Origin: Epinephelus fuscoguttatus
Taxonomy: Eukaryota; Chordata; Actinopteri; Perciformes; Serranidae
Reading direction: 5' to 3'
DNA length: 64,000 nt
Assembly (NCBI RefSeq): GCF_011397635.1
Contig: NC_064773.1
Span: forward strand, 21,120,449-21,184,448
Positions within the stretch are counted from its first letter, which is position 1. Every line of letters begins with the position of its first letter. Both the position numbers and the translations under genes were made by a program. Positions 1 through 11,266 of this stretch are shown piece by piece. Below the pieces are notes generated by a model. That model made no database searches. It saw only the letters and a list, made by a program, of their open reading frames with translations, and was not told the DNA's origin.

Positions 1-235
1 ACTATACTATACTCTGCTCCACTATACTCTTCTCCACTCTACTCTATTATGCTCTGCTCTACTCTATTCTGCTCCACTCTACTCTACTCTACTCTGCTTT
101 GGTTTGGCCAAGCTGCCTGTCAGAATCTACAGGTGGAGGCAGCGGCTGCAGGTTCCTGACAGAGACTGTAGTTGGAGGAGCTGAGCTATTCTATTCTGCT
201 CCGCTATACTCTACTCTACTCTGCTCTCTCAAAAA
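1..235. repeat. Left arm of a large inverted repeat, with pentamer satellite
   Basis: Positions 1-187 are the reverse complement of 3729-3915, with only about two mismatches that I can find. The arm contains pentanucleotide satellite (C+T-rich on this strand, TCTAC/TCTGC type) and one unit of the 75 bp minisatellite. Positions 188-235 continue the pentamer satellite in the same orientation but no longer match the right arm base for base. The window starts inside the repeat, so its outer end is unknown. Confidence 0.85.
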
Positions 236-1560
236 TTAGATTGTTTTATTGACCACAAAACTTTTGTCTTTGTAATATTCCCACCATAAGGTATACATTT
301 GAGGAAATATGATGCAACCTTAAAAACAGAATAATGGTCACTACTGAAACAGGACAGTCACTACCAAAACAGTGCAATCACTACCGAAACACTGGGTGTT
401 TTTTAAAAAATAAAGTATACTGAGTTATCAACTAAAGTATTATGATGCTAATCGGTTACATTTATGCTCTGTTTCATCAATTATTAACTCTGAAATCAAT
501 CTGATCAGCGTTATGCATTTTACAAAGAAAGATTGCATTTAGATTTTGAAGAATTCTGCAATTTAAACTTCAAAATTTGTTAAAATATTAATTTTTATAG
601 ATTTAATTGTGAAAACCTTCGGTCAAAATTTGTAAAAATTTAAATCTTTAGACAAGGGAAGGAACAGGCATAACAGGTTGATATATATATTTTTGTATAA
701 TATAATACTATATGTTTCGGTAGTGACAAATTTTGGCAGAGGAAAAACATTCCAAAACAGTCTGAAAATATGATATAAAAATTTACAGTCATTTTACTAG
801 ATATGTGACCTTTACATATGGTACAATATATATATAGGGACAAATTTTTGGAAATAAAACATACAAAATTTCAAAATATTTCCAGCCTAACTTTGCACAC
901 ATTTGGTAGAATGCCCCACACAGCACAATGCTACATGTACAATATGCTGCATGTTATACAACACAGTGTTTCTTGAAATCTGATAAACTGTCCACATTCA
1001 GACTATTAAATAAACTCACTTTCAAGCTACATTCTGCGGCTGCACCATGATCCTGCTCACTCACAAATATTAATAATCTCCAATATTAGACTATATGAAT
1101 TATGTTCCATCAGTGTGACCAGTCACATCGATAGAGATCATTATTCATTGATCCTACCTGACCTCTTTGAGGTCAATTTGTGTCTTTTTCTGTTTGTAGT
1201 CGTCTATTTTGTAGTGTTTTTGTCTCTTTGCAGTTCCTCAGCATGTTTTTGTGGTAATTTTGAGTCCCTTCCTAGTCAGTAAGTGTTAATTTGAGTGACA
1301 TTTTGCAGGTGAAGGCCAGAGAGGCCCCTGACACTCTAGGGTCCCTGGGCCTGTGCCCAGTAGGTCCATTCAGTAATGCATCCATGCTGTCAGAAAGCTT
1401 TCAGACTCTTAGAAGGACGAACTGAGTTTAGAAATAACACAATTATTGTGACTAAAAGAAAGGCTATAATTTGAATTAGTTTTCAAAAGTAGGTTGTGAC
1501 TGAATTTTCTGAGTTTGGCATTAACATGCAGCAGTGTTGACTGTGTGGTAATGGGCCAAT
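236..1560. other. AT-rich stretch without a recognisable gene
   Basis: I see no convincing open reading frame or RNA gene here. A motif CACTACCGAAAC occurs three times in direct orientation at about 337-391 and once inverted at 713-727, which suggests remains of an unidentified transposable element. The rest is AT-rich without clear structure. Confidence 0.5.
337..727. repeat. CACTACCGAAAC direct and inverted motif set
   Basis: Variants of the 15-mer GTCACTACCGAAACA lie at 337-351, 356-371 and 377-391, spaced 19-21 bases apart. An exact reverse complement of the core lies at 713-727. Direct and inverted copies of a short motif about 350 bases apart resemble subterminal repeats of a DNA transposon, but I cannot assign a family. 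Confidence 0.45.
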
Positions 1561-1604
1561 TTATTATGTGATGTGGTCTCAGGGTTGGATTTTTTTTCCT
1601 TCAG

Positions 1605-2586
1605 ATGGACCAGGGCTACAAGTGGACCAGTGAGCTGATCCCACACCCAGATGAGGGCAGCATTCCACGGCTCATCCTTTGGAGGGTCCCTGCACCGACC
1701 TCCCCTAGTGGCTCACCATCTGGCTCCTCAACCGGTGACTCGGATACGTCCAGTCTGCTGGGAGACACTGTAAGACACTGTATTCTGACCTAATCAAGTC
1801 TATTGTCCAAAATAAAGATAAAAATAAAATGTGTTGTCGATGCACGATCATCACACAGAGTGTTAGAAACTGAAACAATGGAGCCAAATTGAAGTTGTTC
1901 ACATGTTGTGGAGGAGAAGTCTGACGGCTGTATTTGTTGTGACCTTCAGATGGACCAGGGCTACAAGTGGACCAGTAAGCTGATCCCACACTCAGATGAG
2001 GACGGCATTCCACGGCTCATCCTTCGGAGGGTCCCTGCACCTACCTCCCCCAGTGACTCATCATCTGGCTCCTCAACCGGTGACTCAGACATGTCCAGTC
2101 TGCTGGGAGACACTGTAAGACACTGTATTCTGACCTAATCTATTGTCTAACATGTAGAAAAGAAGAAAATGTGTCTTCGGTGCACAGTCATAACACATAA
2201 TGTTAGAAACTGAAAGAACGGAGCCAAACTGAAGTTGTTAACATGTTGTGGAGCAGTAGTCTGACGGCTGTATTTGTTGTTACCTTCAGATGGACCAGGG
2301 CTACACGCGGACCAGTGAGCTGATCCTACACCCAGACGAGGACGGCATTCCACGCTGTGACCCTGAGGTGAGCCCCTCTGACCCACCTCCAGCTCCAGGT
2401 AAGCCTATGGAAGCCTTCCCCCCTGAAGGACCTGCGGCTCCAGGTAATATTAAGTCATTGCCGGGGGGCCCTAAGCCGAGATGGGTAGAGAACCTGTTGA
2501 TGAACCAGGTTGGCAGCATCCAGCGTAAGAGGACAGCCAAACCTGAAGGTGAGTCTTCAGGTAAGCGCTTCTGTCCAAATACTTGA
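1605..2586 (+). CDS. Three tandem copies of an exon-like unit, unrecognised protein
   Basis: The same exon-like sequence starts at 1605, 1950 and 2290, each time right after a TTCAG acceptor. Copies 1 and 2 are 165 bases (55 codons, phase 0) and end at a GTAAGA donor after GGAGACACT. The predicted peptide starts MDQGYKWTSELIPHPDE and becomes rich in Pro, Ser and Thr. Copy 3 stays open to about 2586, has several GTAAG-type donors and diverges after residue 22 into a Pro-rich, then basic sequence. The spacing is 345 and 340 bases, and the introns are as similar as the exons (about 88-90 percent by eye), so the duplication is fairly recent. I do not recognise the protein. Upstream exons, if any, lie left of the window. 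This could also be part of a repeat with no host function. Confidence 0.3.
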
Positions 2587-2904
2587 TTTTGATTTCAGGT
2601 TTTTTCTCATTGAAATGAACTGAGATGATTTTTTATCACATTTATTTAGATTTATTTGTATTGCATGTTTTTTTACTGAAACCTCCATTGACGCTGTCTA
2701 CCAGCAACCTCCATCTTCTGCCTCTAAAGTGTACTGCTCCACCCTACACCAATAACTTCTCACAGCAATTTTTAGTTTTAAACTGCATTCAAATTACAGA
2801 AGCCGTCTGAAATGTTCAAACTACAACCTCCACCTGCAATTTCTATCAGTTCCACCATGTCAGAGTGCTGAAGACCAATGTTCTATTTGCACCTCTGTCA
2901 ACCT

Positions 2905-3475
2905 CCATCTACACCCTCTGCAAGCAACCTGCAGCTGCCACCTCCACCTGCAGATTCAGACAGACAGCTCAGCTCCTCCATCTACAGCCTCTGCAAACAA
3001 CCTGCAGCACTGACACCTCCACCTGTAGGTTCTTGCAGACAGCTGTGGCCAAACCTCCAACAACAGCCTCTGCCAGCAACCTGCAGCTGCCGCCTCCACC
3101 TGCAGATTCTGTTAGACAGCTAAGCTCCTCCATCTACAGCTTCTGTCAGGAACCTGCAGCCACCACCTCCACCTGCAGATTCTGACAGACAGCTTAACCA
3201 GACCTCCATTTACAGCCTCTGCAAGCAACCTGCGGCGCTGCCACCTCCACCTGCAAATTCTTGCAGACAGCTCAGCTCTTCCATTTACAGCCTCTGCCAG
3301 GAACCTGCAGCTGCCGCCTCCACCTGCAGATTCTGACAGACAGCTCAGCTCCTCCATCTACAGCCTCTGCAAACAACCTGCAGCACTGACACCTCCACCT
3401 GTAGGTTCTTGCAGACAGCTGTGGCCAAACCTCCAACAACAGCCTCTGTCAGCAACCTGCAGCCAGCATCATCCG
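2905..3475. repeat. 73-78 bp minisatellite, about eight units
   Basis: The anchor CCTCCACCTG recurs at 2941, 3016, 3093, 3166, 3244, 3317 and 3392, giving units of 75, 77, 73, 78, 73 and 75 bases. Units starting at 3016 and 3392 are nearly identical to each other and unlike their neighbours, so a higher-order period of about 376 bases is present. One further unit sits at 3712-3815 and an inverted one at 101-187. Unit lengths not divisible by three keep changing the reading frame, so it is not a coding repeat. Confidence 0.85.
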
Positions 3476-3728
3476 GAAATCTACGCCCCTGAATCTTGTC
3501 GTTGTGCCATGTGAAGACCTCAGCTGACCAGGGACCAGAGATGCACCAGGGGCCAAAGAGGAGCAGAGATGCACTCATAAAAATAATCTTTCAGTTAAGA
3601 CAGACAATCATAACTGTGTAGTAACAGCACACCTGGGCTGATAAATTAAAGCTGCCTTTATGTTACATTCAGTTTACATCATCTTCTTCCTCTAACAGGT
3701 ATTTCCACACTGGCAGATTCTGGCAGAC

Positions 3729-3915
3729 AGCTCAGCTCCTCCAACTACAGTCTCTGTCAGGAACCTGCAGCCGCTGCCTCCACCTATAGATTCTGACAGG
3801 CAGCTTGGCCAAACCAAAGCAGAGTAGAGTAGAGTAGAGTGGAGCAGAATAGAGTAGAGCAGAGCATAATAGAGTAGAGTGGAGAAGAGTATAGTGGAGC
3901 AGAGTATAGTAGAGT
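3729..3915. repeat. Right arm of the 187 bp inverted repeat
   Basis: Reverse complement of 1-187 with about two mismatches. It includes one minisatellite unit followed by the start of the pentamer satellite. Together with the left arm it brackets about 3.5 kb. Confidence 0.85.
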
Positions 3916-4325
3916 AGAGCAGAGTATAGTATAGTAGAGTAGAGCAGAGTAGAGCAAAGTAGAGCAGAGTATAGTAGAGTAGAGCAGAGTATAGTATAGT
4001 AGAGTAGAGCAGAGTAGAGCAAAGTAGAGCAGAGTATAGTAGAGTAGAGGAGAGTAGAGCAAAGTAGAGCAGAGAAGAGCAGAGTAGAGTATAGTAGAGC
4101 AGAGTATAGTAGAGGAGAGGAGAGCAGAGTATAGTATAGTAGAGTAGAGCAAAGTAGAGCAGAGTATAGTAGAGTTGAGGAGAGTAGAGCAAAGTAGAGC
4201 AGAGAAGAGCATAGTAGAGTATAGTAGAGCAGAGTAGAGTAGAGGAGACTAGAGCAAAGTAGAGCAGAGAAGAGCAGAGTATAGTAGAGCAGAGGAGAGT
4301 AGAGCAAAGTAGAGCAGAGTATTGG
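3825..4325. repeat. Pentanucleotide satellite (AGAGT/AGAGC/ATAGT/AAAGT)
   Basis: About 500 bases consist almost only of five-base units AGAGT, AGAGC, ATAGT, AAAGT and GGAGC on the plus strand. Local blocks of about 60-70 bases recur, for example around 3915-3975 and 3975-4035, which shows higher-order amplification. All six frames stay open over long stretches because the array lacks stop codons on the minus strand; these frames are artefacts. Confidence 0.9.
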
Positions 4326-4886
4326 ATTTTGTTGTAATCTATGACATATGACATAGATAATTACTTGACATATGTTTTTGTCAGTAGGCGAATGCATTGG
4401 AACCTCAGATGTTTTCTTTTCTTTTTCAGTGTTTAGGGAGATCAGTATTAGGCAGGGAAAGGTCCACTGGAGTTTTCAATGGGTTGACCAGCCTGAAATT
4501 GGACATTGTTTTGATTTTATTTTTTCTGAGGTGTCGACGTGCATTTGCTTGAGTCACATCTCTATCCAAGTTTTAAAAATTCCTCCTTTTTTTTAATTGG
4601 TCTGGAGTACTAATATGTGGTTGCCTGAGGCAGAGGGACTGTGAGAGAATTTCCTGTCTAGATTGAAATTTTAAGCAAGATGGCTGCATGACGGGTTTTC
4701 GCTCTCACACTCCATAAATTTGCTGCATTGTTAAAGGTTGCGCTGTAGCGGGCACGTATAGGAGGAACTTATTTTTTGTTATAATAGCAAACATGCATGT
4801 GTTATCTTTTTATTTTCTTCTTCTTCTTTTTTGTAATAAAGTCTTTTTAATATACAAGTGAAGACATGTCAGAGGTGGTCATTTCT
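4326..4886. other. Intergenic sequence, nothing recognised
   Basis: No open frame with family similarity, no RNA gene and no clear repeat was seen. The stretch ends at the poly(T) that marks the 3' end of the minus-strand LINE. Confidence 0.5.
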
Positions 4887-7265
4887 TTTTTTTTTTTAAA
4901 TAGTATTTTTTATTGAGCATTTGTAACTTCATACACACAGAAGATGCTTCCCAGAAAAGTTGTGCATTTTACAAGTATACCCAAGTTTTGTTTTTGTTTA
5001 TTTCTCTTTTAAAATCTTTTAAATAAAGAAAGTTTGTGCCTCATATTATAAGAACATTTATGAACTTTAGAACAAAAAAAAGACCAGTCCTCTTTACTGA
5101 TATTGATCTCTAAATCCTTCTCCTATTTACATCTAGTAACCTCTACGCTTGTAGACGAGCTTTCTAATAGAGATTTGTATACTTTAGAGGTACATTTAAG
5201 AGTTCTTCCGTCCTTATAAAGGATGTCTTCTATTTTGGAGGGTGTAGGTGCCTTGAGTGTCTTGACTTATCTGTATTATATTATGAATTTGGAAAAACCT
5301 AAATAAATGAGTAGAAGGTAAATTATATTTTGATTGTAACTGAGAAAAAGAGACAATATACCATTATCAGAAAGATTTGTTATTTCCCTTATCCCCTTGT
5401 CGTACCATGACCTAAATGTATCATCAAAACAGGGTGCAAAATTTGGGTTTCTCCATTTGGGAGTATGGGGAGAGAGATGCTCATTATAACTAATAAGTTT
5501 ATGGGCGCTCTTCCATATTTGTAAACTATTAATGATATTCGGGTTCTTAGTAATTTCCTTAACCTCTTGTAAACCTATGTAAGGCAAGTATTTCAGTTCA
5601 TAAGGGCGAACATCATAGGACTTCACTTTTGCCCCTGCACTTACTGGACTAAGGAACCATTGTTTAATCTGGGCAAGCTGAGCTGAAAGAAAGTAAAATT
5701 TAAGATTTGGTAAGTTTAAACCACCAGCATTATATGGGAGCTGTAAAACCAGCCAGCTAATCCTTGATAATTTGTTCTCCCAAATAAAAAAGGAAAAGAT
5801 GCTCTGCATTTAAAAAAAAAAAAAAAAACTATGACGGGGAATATGGAAGGTTTTGAAATAAAAATAGAAATTTGGGTAATATAGACATCTTAATTATATT
5901 GGTTCTACCCATAAAGGAGATAGGAAGTAAGTTCATTCTTTTCAAGTCATTTGTAACCTTATTAATGAGTGGGAAGTAATTAAGTTGATAAACATTTTCT
6001 ATATTGCTGGGAATGTATATACCCAAATATTTCATATAGTCTGGGGACCATTTCAAATTAAACTTGCATTTTAAAGAATCAAAATCAAATTTAGAAATAG
6101 GCATGATCTCAGTTTTTGACCAATTGATTTTGTAACCAGATAGGTCTCCAGACTGGTCTAATATTGTAAAAAGTGTAGGGATTGAATGTAAGGGGTCTTG
6201 TAGATAAAGTAAAATGTCATCTGCATAAAGGGAAATAACATGATTCTCACTTCCGATTTTAACACCTTGTATATTTTTATGTGATTTTATTATTGCAGCC
6301 AAAGGCTCAATAGCAAGAGCAAATAATAACGGTGACAATGGACAACCTTGTCTTGTTCTACGTGATAACTTAAAGGGAGAAGAGTACTGAGTGTTTGTCT
6401 TTATGATAGCCATAGGGGAACTATAATTAATACGAATACAGGAAATAAAAATCGGGCCAAAATTAAATCTTGATAAAACTGCTACTAAATATTTCCATTC
6501 AAATCTATCAAATGCTTTTCAGCATCAGTAGATATAGTGATATAGTATAGGGGTTGTGCAGTCTTTAGTGTGAAAAAGGATATCAAAGTACCTACGTATA
6601 TTATCAGACAATAGACGGCCCTGTACAAACCCTGTTTGGTCTAAATGAATAAGACTAGAGGTCACTGATTCAAGACGAAAAGTTAGGATTTTAGTAATGA
6701 TCTTATAGTCGACATTTAAAAGTGAGACTGGTCTATAAGAGGCACAGAACAGAGGATCCTTCTCTTTCTTTTTAAGTAAAGTAATAGCCGCTATGTAAAG
6801 GGACTGAGGAAGCAGCTTTTTCACAAGACAGGTTGAAATCATAGAAAGAAAAAAAGACATTAGCTGCTGAGAAAACTGTCTATAAAATTCAACTGGAAGA
6901 CCATCCAATCCTGGTGCCTTGCCACTTTGGAGAGAGTGTATAGCCTTCAAAATATCTTCTGAAGTTATATCTTCATCTAAATGTGATATATTCTCAGGTG
7001 TCAGGGAAGGTAAAGAGATATCTTTCAAAAAGGAGCTAAGAGTTTCCTCACTACAATAACAATTAGATTTATATAAACCACTATAAAATTCTTTGAATGT
7101 CTCATTAATTTGAGCTGAATCCATTGTTACACCACCATCGGTCCCCTCAATCTGCAAAATAGCCCGATCTTCCAATTCTTTCATTGTGCATGGGGGAGTA
7201 AAATGAAAAGTCCCTGTCATCAGGGTGAATAGTTCTTCAAATGATAAACTTTGAAAATGCCTCAT
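4887..7265 (-). mobile_element. Decayed L1/Tx1-like LINE, 5'-truncated
   Basis: Minus-strand fragments encode a non-LTR reverse transcriptase. Residues typical of the linker and fingers (SGKAPGLDGLPVEFY, YRPVSLLNVDYKI) lie at 7265-6525. The palm with TRQGCPLSPLLFALAIEPLA and the catalytic SLYADDILLY lies at 6413-5829, and a C-terminal part runs to 5276. A one-base deletion near 6510, in the DAEK-FD segment of catalytic motif A, breaks the frame, so the copy is dead. The 3' end is marked by a minus-strand AATAAA (TTTATT at 4909-4914) and a poly(A) tail (T run 4887-4897). No endonuclease domain remains; the element stops at the junction with the L2-like LINE at about 7240-7290. Confidence 0.88.
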
Positions 7266-9478
7266 TTTCTAATGTAATGTCTAATGATTTGTTGAACTCT
7301 GTTACTTCGAGTGTTTTGAATGTTCTGGACACCATTGCCCCTGTGAAGGTTAAAATGGTTAAAAATAAGCAGAAGGCGCCATGGAGGAATGACGACTTGG
7401 TCAGGGCACAGAAAAGGGAGTGCCGGAGGGCCGAGCGGAAATGGCGCAAGTCGAAGCTTCATGTTCATTATGAAATTTATAAAGAAAAGTTGTACGTGTT
7501 CAACCGGATCTTACGTAGAACAAGGGAGAGGTACTTTTCTGAAATTATTGGAAACTGCAGTAACAACTCGCGTGTCTTATTTGCAACAGTGAACAGATTA
7601 ACAAACCCTCCAGCTCAACTGCCGTTGGAACTGATCTCCACATCTAAGTCTAATGAGTTTGCAGTATTCTTTTGTGACAAGGTTCAGACCATTAAAAATG
7701 CCATCAATTCCACAACACCAATAACAACCCTGCAGCCACCTACACACTTAGAGCTGACTCATTTTGCACTTGTAACTGACAAAACTGTCCAAGAGATCAT
7801 CACCAGTCTGAGTTCGTCTACATGCTGCCTCAATGTGTTACCCACTAGATTTCTAAAGTCTGTGTTGAGCAGTTTGTTGCCACCACTCGCTCACATAGTT
7901 AACATGTCACTACAATCTGGAACATTCCCAAAGGCCTTGAAAACTGCGGTCATAAAGCCTCTCCTAAAGAAGAGCAGTCTTGATGCCACAGTACTGAACA
8001 ACTACCGGCCCATTTCAAATCTGCCATTTTTAGGCAAAGTCCTTGAGAAAGTTGTTTACCAACAGCTTACTGACTTTCTCCTAAAGAACAACTCCTTTGA
8101 TGTTTTCCAGTCAGGTTTTAGACCCCATCACAGCACTGAGACTGCTCTTATTAAGGTGACAAATGACATCCGCCTGAACACTGGCGCAGGCAAAGTCTCA
8201 GTTTTAGTCCTGCTAGATCTGAGTGCTGCTTTTGACACTGTCGATCATGAGATCCTTTCACAGAGACTAGAGGACTGGGTGGGCATCTCTGGCACTGCCC
8301 TAAATTGGTTGAAGTCCTATCTAGAAGACAGGAAGTACTTTGTTGAAATTGGTAACTGTGTCTCAGACCACATGGCCTTGACCTGTGGGGTGCCCCAAGG
8401 GGTCAATCCTGGGACCCTTCTGTTCAATCTCTACATGCTGCCTTTAGGCCAGTTAATACAAAGTAATAATGTGTCCTACCACAATTATGCAGACGACACT
8501 CAGATCTATGTCTCACTGACAGCAGGTGAATATGGACCAGTGGATTCACTCTGTCACTGCATCCAACAGGTCAGTGTGTGGATGCAAAACAACTTTCTCC
8601 AGCTAAATTCAGACAAGACCGAAGTCATCGTATTTGGTCCACAGAAACAAAGAGAAAGTGTCAGCAGTCACCTCCAGTCTCTCTCTCTAAAACCTACAAA
8701 TCAGGTTAGAAATCTCGGGGTAATAATGGACTCAGACTTGAACTTTAACAGCCACATCAAATCAATAACATCAGCAGCTTTTTACCATCTAAAAAACATT
8801 GCCAAAATCAAAGGTATAGTGTCTAAACCTGACTTTAGAGACTTATCCATGCATTTGTCTCTAGTAGGTTAGACTACTGTAACGGCCTGCTCACTGGCCT
8901 CTCCAAACGGGCCGTAAGACAGCTGCAGTACATCCAGAATGCTGCTGCTCGGGTCCTGACCAGAACCAGGAAGTACGCAGCACATTAGTCCTGTGCTCAG
9001 GTCTCTACACTGGCTTCCTGTGGCTCAGAGAATAGACTTTAAAGCAGCTCTGCTTGTGTACAAGTCTATCCACGGCCTAGCACCAAAGTACATCTCTGAC
9101 ATGTTAGTGCCATATGAACCATCTCGGACTCTGAGGACCTCAGGGACCGGCCTCCTGCTGGTGCCCAGAGTCAGGACTAAACATGGGGAATCAGGATTCC
9201 AGTTTTATGCAGCTAAAATCTGGAACAGTCTTTCTGAAGATGTGAGACAGGCCTCTACTCTGACAATGTTCAAATCTAGGCTCAAAACAGCTCTATTTCA
9301 CTGTGCATATGACTGAAAGGATCTTATCTGCACTCTTCTCTTTTAAAGTTCATTTTATAATGATTATTTATGTTTTTATTTTGTATTGTGATTTTAATGC
9401 ATTTTCTTGTTCTGTAAAGCACTTTGAATTGCTTTGTGTACGAATTGTGCTCTACAAATAAACTTGCCTTGCCTTGCC
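7241..9478 (+). mobile_element. L2/CR1-type (jockey superfamily) LINE, 5'-truncated and decayed
   Basis: A 543-codon frame from 7241 encodes the reverse transcriptase: NNYRPISNLPFLGKVLEK, SGFRPHHSTETAL, LLDLSAAFDTVDHE (motif A), GVPQG-N-GTLLFNLYMLPL and HNYADDTQIY (catalytic motif C). It breaks just before 8872; the expected sequence SRLDYCNGLLTGL continues in another frame and returns to the first at about 8990, so two compensating frameshifts exist. The C-terminal block LHWLPVAQRIDFKAALLVYK follows up to 9316. The 3' end carries CAAATAAACTTGCCTTGCC, the typical tail of fish L2 elements, ending near 9478. The endonuclease domain is missing. It is probably immobile. Confidence 0.9.
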
Positions 9479-11266
9479 AAATCTCATGAAGGCCCAATTC
9501 CTGAGTTAAACATCCCCATTTACATGGCCCACCTAAAGGAGCCTAAAAAAAAAAATCACTTAATTAATTATAACCAACCACGTTTGTTTTCAAGTCCAAC
9601 ACATTGTTAGGTCAGGTTAATGTGTAGCTATTTTAGACGCCTCAATTCAAACAGAAGACAGGACAAGGTATAGCCTGTATCATTTAATCAAATGGGTCAG
9701 GGTCTGCTTGTTCCTCTATCCAACTTGTACATTGAAAATTGAAAAAGGAAGTCGAGAGCCGGAAACAGCCTTCAAAGTAGAAGTTGCGCGTTGTTTTGAA
9801 GCGTGTTGGCTGCAGTGGTCAATTTAAGGAGAGCGAAACGAAATAAATACAACTAACAACAATAGTCTAAATAATTAACATCATTCATAACTGTTATACA
9901 ATGATATTTCCGCCACTTTCTCACAACTGAGAGAGATGATCACCGGGGATTTTCAAAGCAAACACACCATGTTTGAGACGCACTGCTGCTGCAGTCATGA
10001 AGTAAGTCAAACTTTTTTGTTGTTGATCTTATCCACTAAACGTCTCCAACCCAACACTGTTTAAATTTTGACCTGCCAGCAGTGTAGCTAAGTGCTAGCT
10101 TCAGAAGATAACCAACGCTAACAATGCTAATTTGTTTGCAGGTAAACCAGCTAGCTGTTGTAGCTAATAAACAGCCGCTGTATGCTAACCTTAACTTACT
10201 CGTTTGTTATTATCAGCTGTTTTGCACCTCATTTGAACATTTGCTCATAAGTCTGTGTGAAATGTCTACATTTATGGTAGACCTTACTGGTCATATAAGT
10301 AAGGACATAGGAGTGTTCTGATATGCATTTTTGATTTATTAAACTCTAGTGTGGTCTGTGTTCACAAATGTGTATATTACCAGCAGTGTTTGTGCATGCA
10401 GACTGCAAAGTAAAGAAATGTTCTAAATAATATAATAAATGTCATGTGTCACCCATGGTAGAACAATAATATTCTGCATATTCTGTATATACTACACACA
10501 GTGTTTCTTATTGTAAATTGTTTTTTCCTGTTTATCACCAGGGCAGGGGAGATATACATGTCCTCTGGGATCACAGAGTTCAGACCGTCGATGACTGAAA
10601 ACAATTTGACACCAAATATTAGATATCATGACAAAAGTTTGTTTTAATTGGTCAAATGATCTTTGGTCCACTAAAATTGGGGGACTTTGGTAAAAACTAA
10701 ATCTAAATTAATACACTGTTCATCTGTGGATGTACAGTAAACACCATCAAAGTAAGGAGGAAAGATGAACCTTGGCCATATATTTTCTTTATGCAGACTT
10801 TATGTAAAACATCTGTTTTAAACCTAACAAAACATTTTCTTTTATTACAGAGTTTCCAGAGGACCAGAGTAGAGAGCTTGTGAGACACTAGGAGAGGCAG
10901 ATGTGGATGGAGAGTCGCTCACCTCAGAAGGAGTGAAGGAGTTTCAACATGTCTGCTTTCTGAGTTCCAAACTGTACCTACTAAAAGTGGCTTTCACAGC
11001 GAAACACAGCTAGCATTTCAGTGCAAAGGAAAGGACTAAGACTGTGTGTCTTAGTCATTTCCTTTGCAAGGAAAGTGTTTGTGTTGTGTGTTGTGTTTTA
11101 TTAATTACTACATTAATATTGACACATTCTCCAGCTGTCACCAGCACATTTTAACATGTGTAATAATTTTACAGACAAATAACAGATGGGACTCTGATGT
11201 AGCTAGCTAACAGTTTGATGCTAACCTGATCAAACATTGTCATCCAAATGAAATGAAATAAGTCAT
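9479..11266. other. Intergenic stretch with a possible non-coding transcript
   Basis: No protein family was recognised. Around 9960-10008 a short frame MFETHCCCSHE ends exactly at a consensus donor (GAA then GTAAGT). AG acceptors followed by GC-richer sequence occur at about 10542 and 10850. This could be a small spliced transcript, but joining the pieces gives only a very short frame, so I do not call a gene. A short foldback at 11023-11067 is listed separately. Confidence 0.3.
11023..11067. repeat. 20 bp foldback hairpin, 5-base loop
   Basis: The left arm 11023-11042 and right arm 11048-11067 are reverse complements with one mismatch (G opposite A), separated by the loop TGTGT. Nothing else in the neighbourhood is duplicated. 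Compare the similar short foldbacks at 16893-16940 and 17503-17538. Confidence 0.85.

Noticed and set aside
2865-3185. Open frame of 106 codons across the minisatellite
   Set aside because: Unit lengths of 73-78 bases change the frame from unit to unit, and no unit reading is kept.
3692-4397. Minus-strand frames of about 140-221 codons rich in Leu, Tyr, Ser and Cys
   Set aside because: They are translations of the pentamer satellite in three frames at once; the array has few stop codons on that strand and there is no start context or family similarity.
9960-10920. Possible small spliced gene starting MFETHCCC
   Set aside because: The donor is good, but joining to later acceptors gives a stop within about 20 codons and no family is recognised; at most a non-coding transcript.
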